Shown here one piece after another: positions 24,185 through 32,408 of a stretch of 54,823 bases of DNA (position 1 is the stretch's first letter; every line of letters begins with the position of its first letter). The notes beneath the pieces were generated by a model. The model had not been told where the DNA came from, did no database searches, and saw only the letters and a program-made list of their open reading frames with translations. This DNA comes from Pedobacter cryoconitis. Lineage in GTDB: Bacteria > Bacteroidota > Bacteroidia > Sphingobacteriales > Sphingobacteriaceae. The stretch spans positions 1 to 54,823 of the forward strand of contig NZ_QLLR01000036.1 of assembly GCF_003259615.1 (NCBI RefSeq), in the 5' to 3' direction. A program made the translations under genes and the position numbers.

Positions 24185-25492
24185 TTACATCGCTACTTCT
24201 ATCTTCACTTTTCTGTTTTTTATCTTCTCATTCGCTAAAGCTGCCAAAACCTTATTGACCATACTGCGTTTTACAGCAACATATGAACTCTGGTCTTTGA
24301 CTTCGATCAATCCTACATCATCCTTTTCGAGCCCACCTTTTTTAAGCAGTAAACCTACGATGTCAATTTTGTTCACCTTATCTTTTTTACCCGCAGCAAT
24401 GTATAAAGTCTGCCACTGACTATCTTTTGGTAACTGATAATTACCTTTTAACTTCTCAATCTCTATATCACTTTTCAGGAAAGGGTATTTATCTTCCTCA
24501 GTCATCATCAGGTAGGCAGTTCCTTTGGCATTCATACGTGCAGTACGTCCATTTCTATGCAGGAAAGCATCTTCTGTATAAGGCAATTGATAATGGATAA
24601 TATATTCCACTTCCGGAATATCCAGTCCGCGTGAAGCCAGATCTGTCGTAATTAATATTTTAATACTTCCATTTCTGAATTTCAGTAAAGCACGCTCTCT
24701 TTCGTCCTGCTCCATCCCGCCATGGAAAATATCATGGGCAAGATCTTTATCAATCAGCAAATCACTGATCCGGTCTACTGTCTCTCTGTGGTTACAAAAA
24801 AGCAGTGTAGTTTTATTTCCTATTTTACAGATCAGTTCGAATAAAGTGTCCAGTTTATCTTCTGCGGTAGTCATTACCTTTTTCAGTTTCAAATCTGGTG
24901 CAACTTTAACATCCTTCAGAAAATTGATTTCTACAGAAGATTTAAGTCCCGTAAAATCAGGAATAGCCTCCATTTGTGTTGCAGAAGTAAGCATACGTTG
25001 TTTTAAAGAACGCATATTGCCAATAATATAGGCCATATCTTCCTGGAACCCAAATTCAAGGGCTTTATCAAACTCATCCAGTACCAAAGTGGTTATAGAT
25101 GATTCATCAAAGTTTTCTTTTCTAAGGTGATAAGCAATTCTTCCGGGCGTACCTATTAATACCGCAGGAGGCTGCTCAAAGTTGTTTCTTTCTGTTTTCA
25201 CAGGGTGACCGCCATAACAGCAGTTCACTTTAAAACCAGTACCCATTTGTTTAAATACCTGCTCAATTTGTAAAGCAAGCTCCCTTGAAGGAACCAATAT
25301 CAACGCTTGTACCCCTTTTGTAGCTGCATCTAAATTTTTTAAAACTGGCAATAAGAAGCCAAGCGTTTTACCAGAACCTGTTGGTGCAAGTAAAACTACA
25401 TCCTTTCCTTTACTTGTAGCGGCAATTGCTGCCAGCTGCATTTCATTCAAAGAAGCGATTTTTAAATTACCCAATACCTTTTCTACCATCAT
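24185..25492 (-). CDS. dbpA: DbpA-type DEAD-box RNA helicase
   Basis: A 435-residue RNA helicase. Motifs in order are the Q-motif region (LNEMQLAAI), Walker A APTGSGKT, PSRELALQ, TPGRI, DEFD in place of DEAD, SAT, and ASRGLDIPEVEYIIHY with motif VI HRNGRTAR. The C-terminal 70 residues (KIDIVGLLLKKGGLEKDDVGLIEVKDQSSYVAV, a stretch) are the DbpA RNA-binding domain, which in the known enzyme targets hairpin 92 of 23S rRNA during 50S assembly. There are two adjacent ATG codons; the first is 4 bases from a TATCTTTG box. The DUF1456 gene follows after 2 bases. Confidence 0.9.
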   Translation of the reverse strand: MMVEKVLGNLKIASLNEMQLAAIAATSKGKDVVLLAPTGSGKTLGFLLPVLKNLDAATKGVQALILVPSRELALQIEQVFKQMGTGFKVNCCYGGHPVKTERNNFEQPPAVLIGTPGRIAYHLRKENFDESSITTLVLDEFDKALEFGFQEDMAYIIGNMRSLKQRMLTSATQMEAIPDFTGLKSSVEINFLKDVKVAPDLKLKKVMTTAEDKLDTLFELICKIGNKTTLLFCNHRETVDRISDLLIDKDLAHDIFHGGMEQDERERALLKFRNGSIKILITTDLASRGLDIPEVEYIIHYQLPYTEDAFLHRNGRTARMNAKGTAYLMMTEEDKYPFLKSDIEIEKLKGNYQLPKDSQWQTLYIAAGKKDKVNKIDIVGLLLKKGGLEKDDVGLIEVKDQSSYVAVKRSMVNKVLAALANEKIKNRKVKIEVAM

Positions 25493-25496
25493 GCCG

Positions 25497-25504
25497 CAAA
25501 GATA
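25497..25504 (-). promoter_or_regulatory. dbpA promoter -7 box
   Basis: CAAAGATA on the plus strand reads TATCTTTG on the minus strand, four bases (CGGC) before the ATG. A TTG lies 23 nt further upstream, longer than the usual 19-20. The short distance implies a near-leaderless transcript. Confidence 0.65.
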
Positions 25505-25563
25505 AGGGAATTAAGCTAAGATTAGCGCAAAAGGGAATTGACTAAGAAACTGTTTAAGCTTTT

Positions 25564-25782
25564 CTAATATTTAAGGAACTTTTTCCTGATTTTGCTCATC
25601 CGCAGCTGCGCATTCTTTTCGAGTTTCATCAACATTGTACCTCTCTTGGTCATCCACGAGGTTACTTTATGATTCGCCTGCTGAATTGGAGAATAGATTT
25701 TTTCCTCCAGAATATCAAGATATTTAGCATTAGACCTGCTTTGTTGAAGTAAGAAGAATTCATTCATCAGTTCTGTTTTCAT
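25564..25782 (-). CDS. Small basic hypothetical protein (72 aa)
   Basis: I do not recognise this 72-residue protein. It is strongly basic and helical (MKTELMNEFFLLQQSRSNAKYLDILEEKIY, then MLMKLEKNAQLRMSKIRKKF), with no membrane segment or signal. Such composition would suit a nucleic-acid-associated protein, but nothing specific supports that. It starts with an ATG after a divergent intergenic region that carries an 8-bp dyad at 25834-25852. It is separated from the dbpA gene by 71 bases containing the dbpA promoter. Confidence 0.55.
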   Translation of the reverse strand: MKTELMNEFFLLQQSRSNAKYLDILEEKIYSPIQQANHKVTSWMTKRGTMLMKLEKNAQLRMSKIRKKFLKY

Positions 25783-25833
25783 CTTTAATAGCTTTAAATG
25801 AGGAATTGGTTAATTAATTGATTTAACGCACAG

Positions 25834-25852
25834 CGATACTACTATAGTATCG
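25834..25852. promoter_or_regulatory. Candidate operator dyad in a divergent promoter region
   Basis: CGATACTA, CTA, TAGTATCG is a perfect 8-bp inverted repeat between the divergent 72-residue gene and the GH15 gene. A related AT-rich sequence, ACTATAATAGTATAGT, lies at about 25977-25992 near the GH15 start. The regulator, if any, is unknown. Confidence 0.5.
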
Positions 25853-26015
25853 TCATTGTTATCATAAATGTAATAAAAAAAATAAATAGGATGTACATCA
25901 TTTACCCATTAAAAATAAGGTAAAATGTCCCTTAATATTCTTTAAGACAACAAATAGGCTGATAGTTTGTTCTATTACTATAATAGTATAGTAAACACAC
26001 CAGAAATTATAATTA

Positions 26016-27797
26016 ATGGACAGACATACCTATCAAACAGGAATAATTGGAAACTGTGCGTTCCTGGCGCACATCAATAAAAACACTAACATTGATTGGT
26101 TATGCTGGCCAAGATTTGACAGCTCTTTTGTTTTCGGCGGCCTGCTCGACAAAGAACAAGGCGGAGAATTTTCTATTTTGCCCGATGGAGAATACACTTC
26201 AGATCAACATTACGTAGAAAACACCAATATTTTAAGCACAACCATCACCAGTGAAGAAGGAACGTACCGGATTACTGATTTTGCACCAAGATTTTATCAG
26301 CATGAGCGTTTTTACAAACCGTTAATGTTAATCCGTAAAATTGAACCTTTAGAAGGAAATCCCAGGATTAAAGTAGTCTGTAATCCGGTTTTCAATTATG
26401 GCGAAGGAAAACAGCAAGGGGCAAGAGGCAGTAACCATATCCAGTTTACCGGAGCTGAAAACGATATGCAGTTAAGTACCAACATTTCACTTTCGTATAT
26501 TGAAGACGAAAAGTATTTTGCGCTTAATGATACTAAATACCTCATCCTTACCTATGGACATGATTTAGACGCGCCAATTGAAAGTACAGCGGAAAGATTT
26601 TTGACCGAAACCCTGAAATACTGGCGTACCTGGATTAAACACTCTACGATAGCCGGCTTCCATCAGTCATTGGTTATCCGCTCTGCACTGGTGCTTAAAA
26701 TTCACCAGTACGAAGACACAGGAGCGATTATTGCCGCAAGTACTACTAGTTTACCGGAATCTCCGGGAAGCACCCGTAACTGGGACTACAGGTACTGTTG
26801 GATGAGAGATACTTATTATGTGATTACTGCGCTGAACCATATCGGACATTTTGAAGAAATGGAGCGCTATTTCAACTATATCACTGATATTTCCTTCAGG
26901 GATGACAAGCGTTATCAGCCGCTTTTTGGTATTGCGGGTGAACGTGTTCTTACAGAACGTATCCTGACTAATCTGAAAGGCTACATGGGCAACCAGCCGG
27001 TACGTGTTGGAAATCAAGCTTATGAACATATTCAAAATGACATCTACGGACAAGTATTGATTTCTATGCTGCCTCTTTATACAGACAATCGGTTTGTTTT
27101 TAATGAGCGTAAAGATTCAGCCATCTGGCTTGATTACTTGCTGACCAAGATTGAAAGTACTATTGATGAAAAGGATGCCGGGATCTGGGAATTCAGGAAC
27201 CTTGCCAATATGCACTGTTATACTAATTTATTCCAATGGGCGGGGGCAAGTGCAGCTTTAAAAATGGCTAAGACCATTGGCAATAAAGAATTTGAAGAAC
27301 GTGCAAGATTATTGATTGAAAGAGCTTCCGCACATATAGAAGCATGTTATGATCCGGAAAGAAAAGTATATAACCATGCTGTAGGCAGTGCACATCTGGA
27401 TGCCAGTACTTTACAGCTGATCCTGATGAATTACCTTGATCCTGATTCACAAAGGGCAAAAGATCACCTGATTGCTTTAGAACAGGAGCTTAAAGGTGCA
27501 AATGGTCTGTTTTACCGTTACCGCCATACGGACGATTTTGGCAAGCCTAAAACGACCTTCCTGATCTGTGCTTTCTGGTATGTGGAGGCGCTGGCCATAG
27601 TCGGCAGATTAGACGATGCAGTCAGAGAATTTGAATTATTAATCGGTTATGGCAATCATCTTGATCTTTTCGCAGAAGATGTGGATGAAAATGATGGCAG
27701 TCAATGGGGTAATTTTCCACAGGCTTACAGCCATGTAGGTTTGATGAATGCTGCACATAGAATCGCTATTAAACTAGACAAGCCCGCTTTCTTATAG
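26016..27797 (+). CDS. Glycoside hydrolase family 15 protein (trehalase/glucoamylase-like)
   Basis: A 593-residue cytoplasmic GH15 enzyme with no signal peptide. The N-terminal beta-sandwich begins GIIGNCAFLAHINKNTNIDWLCWPRFDSSFVFGGLLD, a hallmark of the bacterial GH15 group. The (alpha/alpha)6 catalytic part has RNWDYRYCWMRDTYYVITAL, an acidic segment DAGIWEFRN that would supply the general acid, and the C-terminal EDVDENDGSQWGNFPQAYSHVG region. GH15 members hydrolyse alpha-linked glucose from starch-like chains, and some are trehalases. Facing the OtsA-OtsB gene suggests trehalose turnover, but the substrate is not proven by motif. Its stop codon lies inside the shared terminator. Confidence 0.87.
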   Translation: MDRHTYQTGIIGNCAFLAHINKNTNIDWLCWPRFDSSFVFGGLLDKEQGGEFSILPDGEYTSDQHYVENTNILSTTITSEEGTYRITDFAPRFYQHERFYKPLMLIRKIEPLEGNPRIKVVCNPVFNYGEGKQQGARGSNHIQFTGAENDMQLSTNISLSYIEDEKYFALNDTKYLILTYGHDLDAPIESTAERFLTETLKYWRTWIKHSTIAGFHQSLVIRSALVLKIHQYEDTGAIIAASTTSLPESPGSTRNWDYRYCWMRDTYYVITALNHIGHFEEMERYFNYITDISFRDDKRYQPLFGIAGERVLTERILTNLKGYMGNQPVRVGNQAYEHIQNDIYGQVLISMLPLYTDNRFVFNERKDSAIWLDYLLTKIESTIDEKDAGIWEFRNLANMHCYTNLFQWAGASAALKMAKTIGNKEFEERARLLIERASAHIEACYDPERKVYNHAVGSAHLDASTLQLILMNYLDPDSQRAKDHLIALEQELKGANGLFYRYRHTDDFGKPKTTFLICAFWYVEALAIVGRLDDAVREFELLIGYGNHLDLFAEDVDENDGSQWGNFPQAYSHVGLMNAAHRIAIKLDKPAFL

Positions 27798-27809
27798 AAA
27801 ACGGGCTTG
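27779..27809. terminator. Bidirectional terminator that contains the GH15 stop codon
   Basis: CAAGCCCG at 27779-27786 and CGGGCTTG at 27802-27809 pair over 8 bp. An inner TTTCT/AGAAA stem lies around TAT, and the TAG stop at 27795 is inside it. It separates the convergent GH15 and OtsA-OtsB genes. Ribosomes terminating on the GH15 gene would cover the stem, so it may be partly translation-dependent on the plus strand. Confidence 0.7.
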
Positions 27810-27834
27810 CTTAAATATATTTTGAGGGAGTTCG

Positions 27835-30012
27835 TTAGTTTGCTGCCAATGTTCTCAGAAACTCGCGGACTTCCACAAAATCTCTTAGATAATACCTTGC
27901 TGCCGAAATGTTACTTCCTACTTTAATCGTATAATCCTCTGGCTTCAGCGCTTTGAAAATATCTTCATCTGTATGGTCATCACCTAAGGCAATAATAAAA
28001 TCAGGATGACTATCATATAACCAGGCTAAAGTGGCTTTTCCCTTATTGACTTCTATATTTTTAAACTCGATCACTTTATTACCCGGCATCATTTGCAAAC
28101 CTTTATCGGCAACTGTTGCACCCAGGTGGTTAATGATCTCGTTTGCCCTGAGCTCTCCTAAGCCCTCTTCTACTTTACGGTAGTGCCAAACCAGGGAGTA
28201 ACTTTTTTCTTCAGTGAAAGAACCCGGAGTACGGTCTGTATAAGTATCCAGTACTGTACTTATTTCCTGTTTCCAGCGGTCAGTCAGCAGCGGCAAAGAT
28301 TTCCATTCCTGCTGGTAATGTTTTTGCCATGCACCATGTTCAGCAATCAGGCCCAGTTTTAAATGTCCAAACCACTGTTCCAGTGTCTCATGTCTGCGTC
28401 CGCTCACAATGACCACCTGATTTGCCGGATCAGCAGACAATTGTTCCAGTATATCATATAATTCTTTATCGGGCGAAGCCTTATCAATATCTCCGTTAAA
28501 ACCAACCAGAGTGCCATCATAATCCAGGAAAATATAACGGTCTGCAGCTTTTGCATACGCCGCTCCTATTTGTTCTCTTATCGCTTTTACCGCATGTTTA
28601 GTTAACAATGACTCTTGCATTTGTTTAACTTCATCTAACTTATCCATAAAATTCTTGACCCAAAGGTGTATATCAAATTTCTTTACAATGCCTCTCATCA
28701 CAGACATTCTTGTTTTTTGCTCCTCAACAGGCATATTGATCGCCTCAACGATAGCGCGCATCACATCACCGATATTATTGGGATTGACAATCAGCGCATC
28801 ATTCAGTTCTTTAGAAGCGCCTGCCATTTCACTTAAAATGAGCACGCCGGTATTCCCCACCCTGCTGGCTACATATTCTTTACTGACCAGGTTCATCCCG
28901 TCCCGCATTGGGGTCACTAAACAAATATCTGCTGTATAATATAGCGCAGATAAAAATTCAACAGGAAAAGAACGGTAGAAATAATGTACCGGTACCCAAT
29001 TTAAAGTTCTGAAATGTGCATTGATATTTCCTACGAGCTGATCAATCTGATCTTTTAATTCTTTGTATTGCGCAACAGTATCTCTGGAAGGGACAACAAT
29101 CATATACAATGATAACTGCTCTATATATTCAGGATGGGTTGCCAATAGCAATTCATAGGCCTGTAAACGCTGCAATATCCCTTTGCTATAATCCAGCCTG
29201 TCAATGGTTAAGATAATTTTACAATCCTGCATGGTTTCTTTGAGAGAAACAACATGCTCAGCTACCACCGGATCACGGGTCAGATTCTCAAATTTATTGG
29301 CATCAATTCCCATCGGGAAAGCTTCCACTACAATCTGCCTGTCTTTATAGGTAATTACATTGTTGGATACTTTTGCTGGCGATAAACGCGAAGCTGCACT
29401 TAAGAAGTGTCTTACATCGTCAAAAGTATGGAAACCGAGTAAGTCGGCCCCAAACATCCCTCCTATCAATTCTTCCCGCCATGGGATGAGGCGGAACATT
29501 TCATACGAAGGAAAAGGAATATGCTGGAAGAAACCAATAATGACATGAGGTTGTGAATCTCTGATCAATTGAGGAAGCAATAAAAGCTGGTAATCATGTA
29601 TCCAGACTGTATCACCTTCATTCAGATGTGCAGTAACTACTGCTTTAAACTTATCATTTACACTTTGATAAAAATCCCAATAGGTTTGATCAAAATGAGC
29701 ATAGGTAACCATATAGTGAAATACGGGCCATAAAACTTCGTTGGAAAATCCTTCGTAATAAAGGTTGATTTCATCGGGGGTTAAAAATACAGGGATCAGA
29801 TTGAGCTCAGCGAGCTTTTCTGTTACTTCCTGCTGCCGGTCTTCAGGAACCTCAATTCCAGGCCATCCGACCCACACATTATCACCTTTTTTGTATACCG
29901 ATCCTAAACCGGTAGCTAAACCTCCTTCACTTGGACTAAGGAGATACTCCCCATTTTCTTCTACTATTTTAACGGGTAATCGATTCGAAACTATAATTGT
30001 TTTATTCACCAT
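27835..30012 (-). CDS. Bifunctional trehalose-6-phosphate synthase / phosphatase (OtsA-OtsB fusion)
   Basis: A 725-residue two-domain protein that can make trehalose from UDP-glucose and glucose-6-phosphate. Residues 1 to about 470 form a GT20 synthase domain: the start KTIIVSNRLPV, then NVWVGWPG, WIHDYQLLLLPQLI, HTFDDVRHFL and a nucleotide-sugar region (VTPMRDGMNLVSKEYVA). From about residue 490 comes a HAD phosphatase: IFLDYDGTL with the DxDGT nucleophile motif, VVIVSGRRHETLEQWF, and GDDHTDEDIFKAL near the end. The start ATG lies in a small hairpin. It converges with the GH15 gene, so the pair could form a trehalose cycle. Confidence 0.94.
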   Translation of the reverse strand: MVNKTIIVSNRLPVKIVEENGEYLLSPSEGGLATGLGSVYKKGDNVWVGWPGIEVPEDRQQEVTEKLAELNLIPVFLTPDEINLYYEGFSNEVLWPVFHYMVTYAHFDQTYWDFYQSVNDKFKAVVTAHLNEGDTVWIHDYQLLLLPQLIRDSQPHVIIGFFQHIPFPSYEMFRLIPWREELIGGMFGADLLGFHTFDDVRHFLSAASRLSPAKVSNNVITYKDRQIVVEAFPMGIDANKFENLTRDPVVAEHVVSLKETMQDCKIILTIDRLDYSKGILQRLQAYELLLATHPEYIEQLSLYMIVVPSRDTVAQYKELKDQIDQLVGNINAHFRTLNWVPVHYFYRSFPVEFLSALYYTADICLVTPMRDGMNLVSKEYVASRVGNTGVLILSEMAGASKELNDALIVNPNNIGDVMRAIVEAINMPVEEQKTRMSVMRGIVKKFDIHLWVKNFMDKLDEVKQMQESLLTKHAVKAIREQIGAAYAKAADRYIFLDYDGTLVGFNGDIDKASPDKELYDILEQLSADPANQVVIVSGRRHETLEQWFGHLKLGLIAEHGAWQKHYQQEWKSLPLLTDRWKQEISTVLDTYTDRTPGSFTEEKSYSLVWHYRKVEEGLGELRANEIINHLGATVADKGLQMMPGNKVIEFKNIEVNKGKATLAWLYDSHPDFIIALGDDHTDEDIFKALKPEDYTIKVGSNISAARYYLRDFVEVREFLRTLAAN

Positions 30013-30032
30013 GTTATAGCCTGAATAACATG
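30010..30032 (-). promoter_or_regulatory. Hairpin sequestering the otsAB start codon
   Basis: On the minus strand, CATGTTAT, a 7-nt loop and ATAACATG form a perfect 8-bp stem whose 3' arm contains the ATG at 30010-30012. It could limit translation initiation or act as a thermosensor-like element; only the inverted repeat itself is seen. Confidence 0.55.
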
Positions 30033-30218
30033 ATTTCTTACATATTGTTTTAATTTTTATGTATTAAAGAAATTACACAAATTAACATTTTAGCACGAAA
30101 CCTGTTGACAACTATCTGATTGTTAGCAAATAAACAACAAATAATTAATGTATCTTTAACATAATCACCTTAATTTTAGGAAACCTGAATACGGGTTGTT
30201 CTTTAATACCAATAACGT

Positions 30219-30692
30219 ATGACCTGGAAAAAATTCAACGGCGAAGTGATTCACTTGCCAATTTTAGAAGAAGTAGAAAAAGCCATCATCAGAGAAACCG
30301 AAAAAGGCTATCATCTTAAAGTATGCGTCGGTACAGATTCGCAGGTTAAAGGTGCTTACACTGATTTTGCTACCGTGATTGTTCTGCTCAGAGAACAGCA
30401 TGGAGGTTTCATGTACATCCATCAGGAAAAAACTACACAACAGATGAGCATCAAAGAACGAATGCTGATTGAAGTACAAAAATCCATAGAAACTGCTTAT
30501 GCGGTCTGTGATCTTCTGGACTTATATGATGTGGATCTTGAGGTACATGCAGATATTAATACCAACCCGATGTTCAAATCCAACAAAGCATTGAACGAGG
30601 CTATGGGCTATATCTTAAGCATGGGCTTTATTTTTAAGGCTAAACCAGAGGCTTTTGCCAGCTCAACCTGTGCAGATAAAATGGTCCATTAA
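30219..30692 (+). CDS. YkuK-type RNase H-like protein (DUF458)
   Basis: A 157-residue protein that resembles the YkuK/DUF458 family, which has an RNase H-like fold and no established substrate. The segments VCVGTDSQVKGAYTDFATVIVLL (about 35-57) and LEVHADINTNPMFKSNKALNEAMGYI (about 107-132) carry the conserved Asp, Asn and Lys residues of the family. The C-terminal PEAFASSTCADKMVH is typical. It is a single gene on the plus strand and converges with the DUF4468 gene, whose stop is 10 bases away. Confidence 0.83.
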   Translation: MTWKKFNGEVIHLPILEEVEKAIIRETEKGYHLKVCVGTDSQVKGAYTDFATVIVLLREQHGGFMYIHQEKTTQQMSIKERMLIEVQKSIETAYAVCDLLDLYDVDLEVHADINTNPMFKSNKALNEAMGYILSMGFIFKAKPEAFASSTCADKMVH

Positions 30693-30702
30693 CAAACCGG
30701 GC

Positions 30703-31335
30703 CTACCAGCTTTTTGTAGAAATCAAACTGCCGGTTTTAGGAAGCGGTTTGGCTTGTTGCGATGCAGACAGATATTCTTTGAACTCGGCAGCAAGGGCGG
30801 CCGATTGTCTGCCCGCTTCACTCACATAGGCAGACCACTCTCCCGCATTTAACTTACCCGGGCTTTTCTCCAAAGGAATTCCCTTAACTGTTGCAGGAAC
30901 AAAGTTGCCATAGCGATCCCTCTGATAGGGAATAAATAAGAAATCTGTTAACCAGAATCTATACCGCTCCCCTTTAATTTCAAACCTGAAATTATATAAT
31001 ATCTCTCCGCTAGGATGTGATAATACATACGCAGTTTTATTAATCACGAATTTACCGCGCTGTTCCAACGCTGTACTATCAACCGGGAAAGAGTCCATCT
31101 TTTTCAGCTTAAAGAATGCCTTCGCCCTGAAAGCCAGAGAATCAGCAGAAACAGGAAGCTGAGCCACGACTTCATAATGAATATACTTTCCGATTTCATC
31201 TTTTTGTAACTCTTTGATTTCCTTAATATCCTGAGCAACTGCACCTGAGACAATCAGCAGCAAGAATAAAAATAGAAAGGCACCAGGCCATAGGGCCTGA
31301 TACATTTCATGGTTATAGTTGAATTTAAAAGGCAT
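30703..31335 (-). CDS. Exported DUF4468-like protein
   Basis: A 210-residue exported protein. After a hydrophobic signal segment ending VSGAVAQ, it has two alpha/beta halves around FEIKGERYRFWLTDFLFIPYQRD, which looks like the DUF4468 pattern (a conserved strand then a Tyr/Phe-rich stretch). An internal ATG at residue 11 (about 31305) would also leave a normal signal peptide. The longer start overlaps the porin stop by 11 bases. It is the last gene of the amt-porin operon; its role is unknown. Confidence 0.6.
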   Translation of the reverse strand: MPFKFNYNHEMYQALWPGAFLFLFLLLIVSGAVAQDIKEIKELQKDEIGKYIHYEVVAQLPVSADSLAFRAKAFFKLKKMDSFPVDSTALEQRGKFVINKTAYVLSHPSGEILYNFRFEIKGERYRFWLTDFLFIPYQRDRYGNFVPATVKGIPLEKSPGKLNAGEWSAYVSEAGRQSAALAAEFKEYLSASQQAKPLPKTGSLISTKSW

Positions 31336-32365
31336 ATACCGCAGCTAATGAAAATTGTGAAGCATTTTTTGTAGGATCAAGATTATTCTTGATAAACCTC
31401 GCTGTAGAACCATTATCAAACCTGACCTCAGGTATAAATGTTAATCCCCCCGCTTTTAAATTCGCAGTTAACGTAATCGATTTAACATTTGATCCTTCCA
31501 GATCAGGAACATCTTTCGTTTTGAAATACTCTCCTCTCAGTCCTAAGGAAAAATTAGTTGTAAAAGCGTTCTGCAAATAAAGCGCAGCCCCACTATATCC
31601 CCCATTATTATTTGTTACTGAATAATCAGCAGCATTTAAACCAATCTTCACCTTTTCCGTTACCTGGTAAGAAGTAGTCAGATCATAAATCGACCCCGTT
31701 CCTGTAGCCCCGGATGCTCTCCCAGTCAGTAAATTCAGGTAAGCTGTCCATCCTTCAACAGGAACAACAGTCAATTGTGCCCCAAAATGCGTCACCCCAT
31801 TTACGTCTTTATAAGCATTCCAGTCATTGAATAATCCGATCATTAAAGCAATTTTCGGAGAGAAGGTATAATTTGCCCTGATTCCTGCATTCTGAAAAGG
31901 ACCGCTCGTAAAAAGATACGAGGTAGAATAATTAAAATTACCAGTAGGGACGATCACTTCATAACCAATAAATGTGCTCATATAACCGGCAGTAAGTGCA
32001 AGTTTATTGGTTACCGCATAAGACATGTACAAATTCTGTATATGAAAAGAATTGTCAGCATTACCAGTTTCTCCTTCCCCATTAGGGATTGAGCCATATT
32101 GTCCACGCGGGCCAAATGACAACTCCCCTACAAAAGAAGCTTTTCCTGTAGTTTTCTTTAAAGCCAGGTCAATCATTCCGATAGACACTGAATTCTGATC
32201 ATTTGCAAAGCTCGTCCCAATATTAGGCTTTTTAGAAAAATCATACTTGTAATAAACATCCGCCGATCCCGAGATCTGCAACGGCGATGACGTGGGCGTT
32301 TCCTGAGCGTAAGTGGCAGCGCTCATGGTAAGGGCAGAAAGCGTGAAAAAAGATTTAATCTTCAT
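31325..32365 (-). CDS. Outer-membrane beta-barrel porin-like protein
   Basis: A 346-residue outer-membrane protein with a signal peptide (MKIKSFFTLSALTMSAATYA then QET). The remainder is alternating beta strands ending in FSLAAVYAF with the terminal Phe signature. The pattern LQISGSADVYYKYDF then ...FVGELSFGPRGQYG and LTAGYMSTFIGYEVI resembles the OprB/BBP2-like barrel proteins that often sit beside amt in Bacteroidota. It follows the ammonium transporter after 43 bases, so it may pass small nitrogen compounds across the outer membrane; this role is an inference from context. The leader between the genes is unusually A/C-rich. Confidence 0.78.
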   Translation of the reverse strand: MKIKSFFTLSALTMSAATYAQETPTSSPLQISGSADVYYKYDFSKKPNIGTSFANDQNSVSIGMIDLALKKTTGKASFVGELSFGPRGQYGSIPNGEGETGNADNSFHIQNLYMSYAVTNKLALTAGYMSTFIGYEVIVPTGNFNYSTSYLFTSGPFQNAGIRANYTFSPKIALMIGLFNDWNAYKDVNGVTHFGAQLTVVPVEGWTAYLNLLTGRASGATGTGSIYDLTTSYQVTEKVKIGLNAADYSVTNNNGGYSGAALYLQNAFTTNFSLGLRGEYFKTKDVPDLEGSNVKSITLTANLKAGGLTFIPEVRFDNGSTARFIKNNLDPTKNASQFSLAAVYAF

Positions 32366-32408
32366 AGTTGGTTAGGTTGGTTTAGGTTGCATGGGTTGGT
32401 TATAAAGG

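Noticed and set aside
32366..32408. Possible two-tier G-quadruplex on the plus strand (GGTTAGGTTGGTTTAGG)
   Set aside because: Only two-G runs are present, so any quadruplex would be weak, and the sequence is antisense to the mRNA. The A/C-rich leader explanation is simpler.
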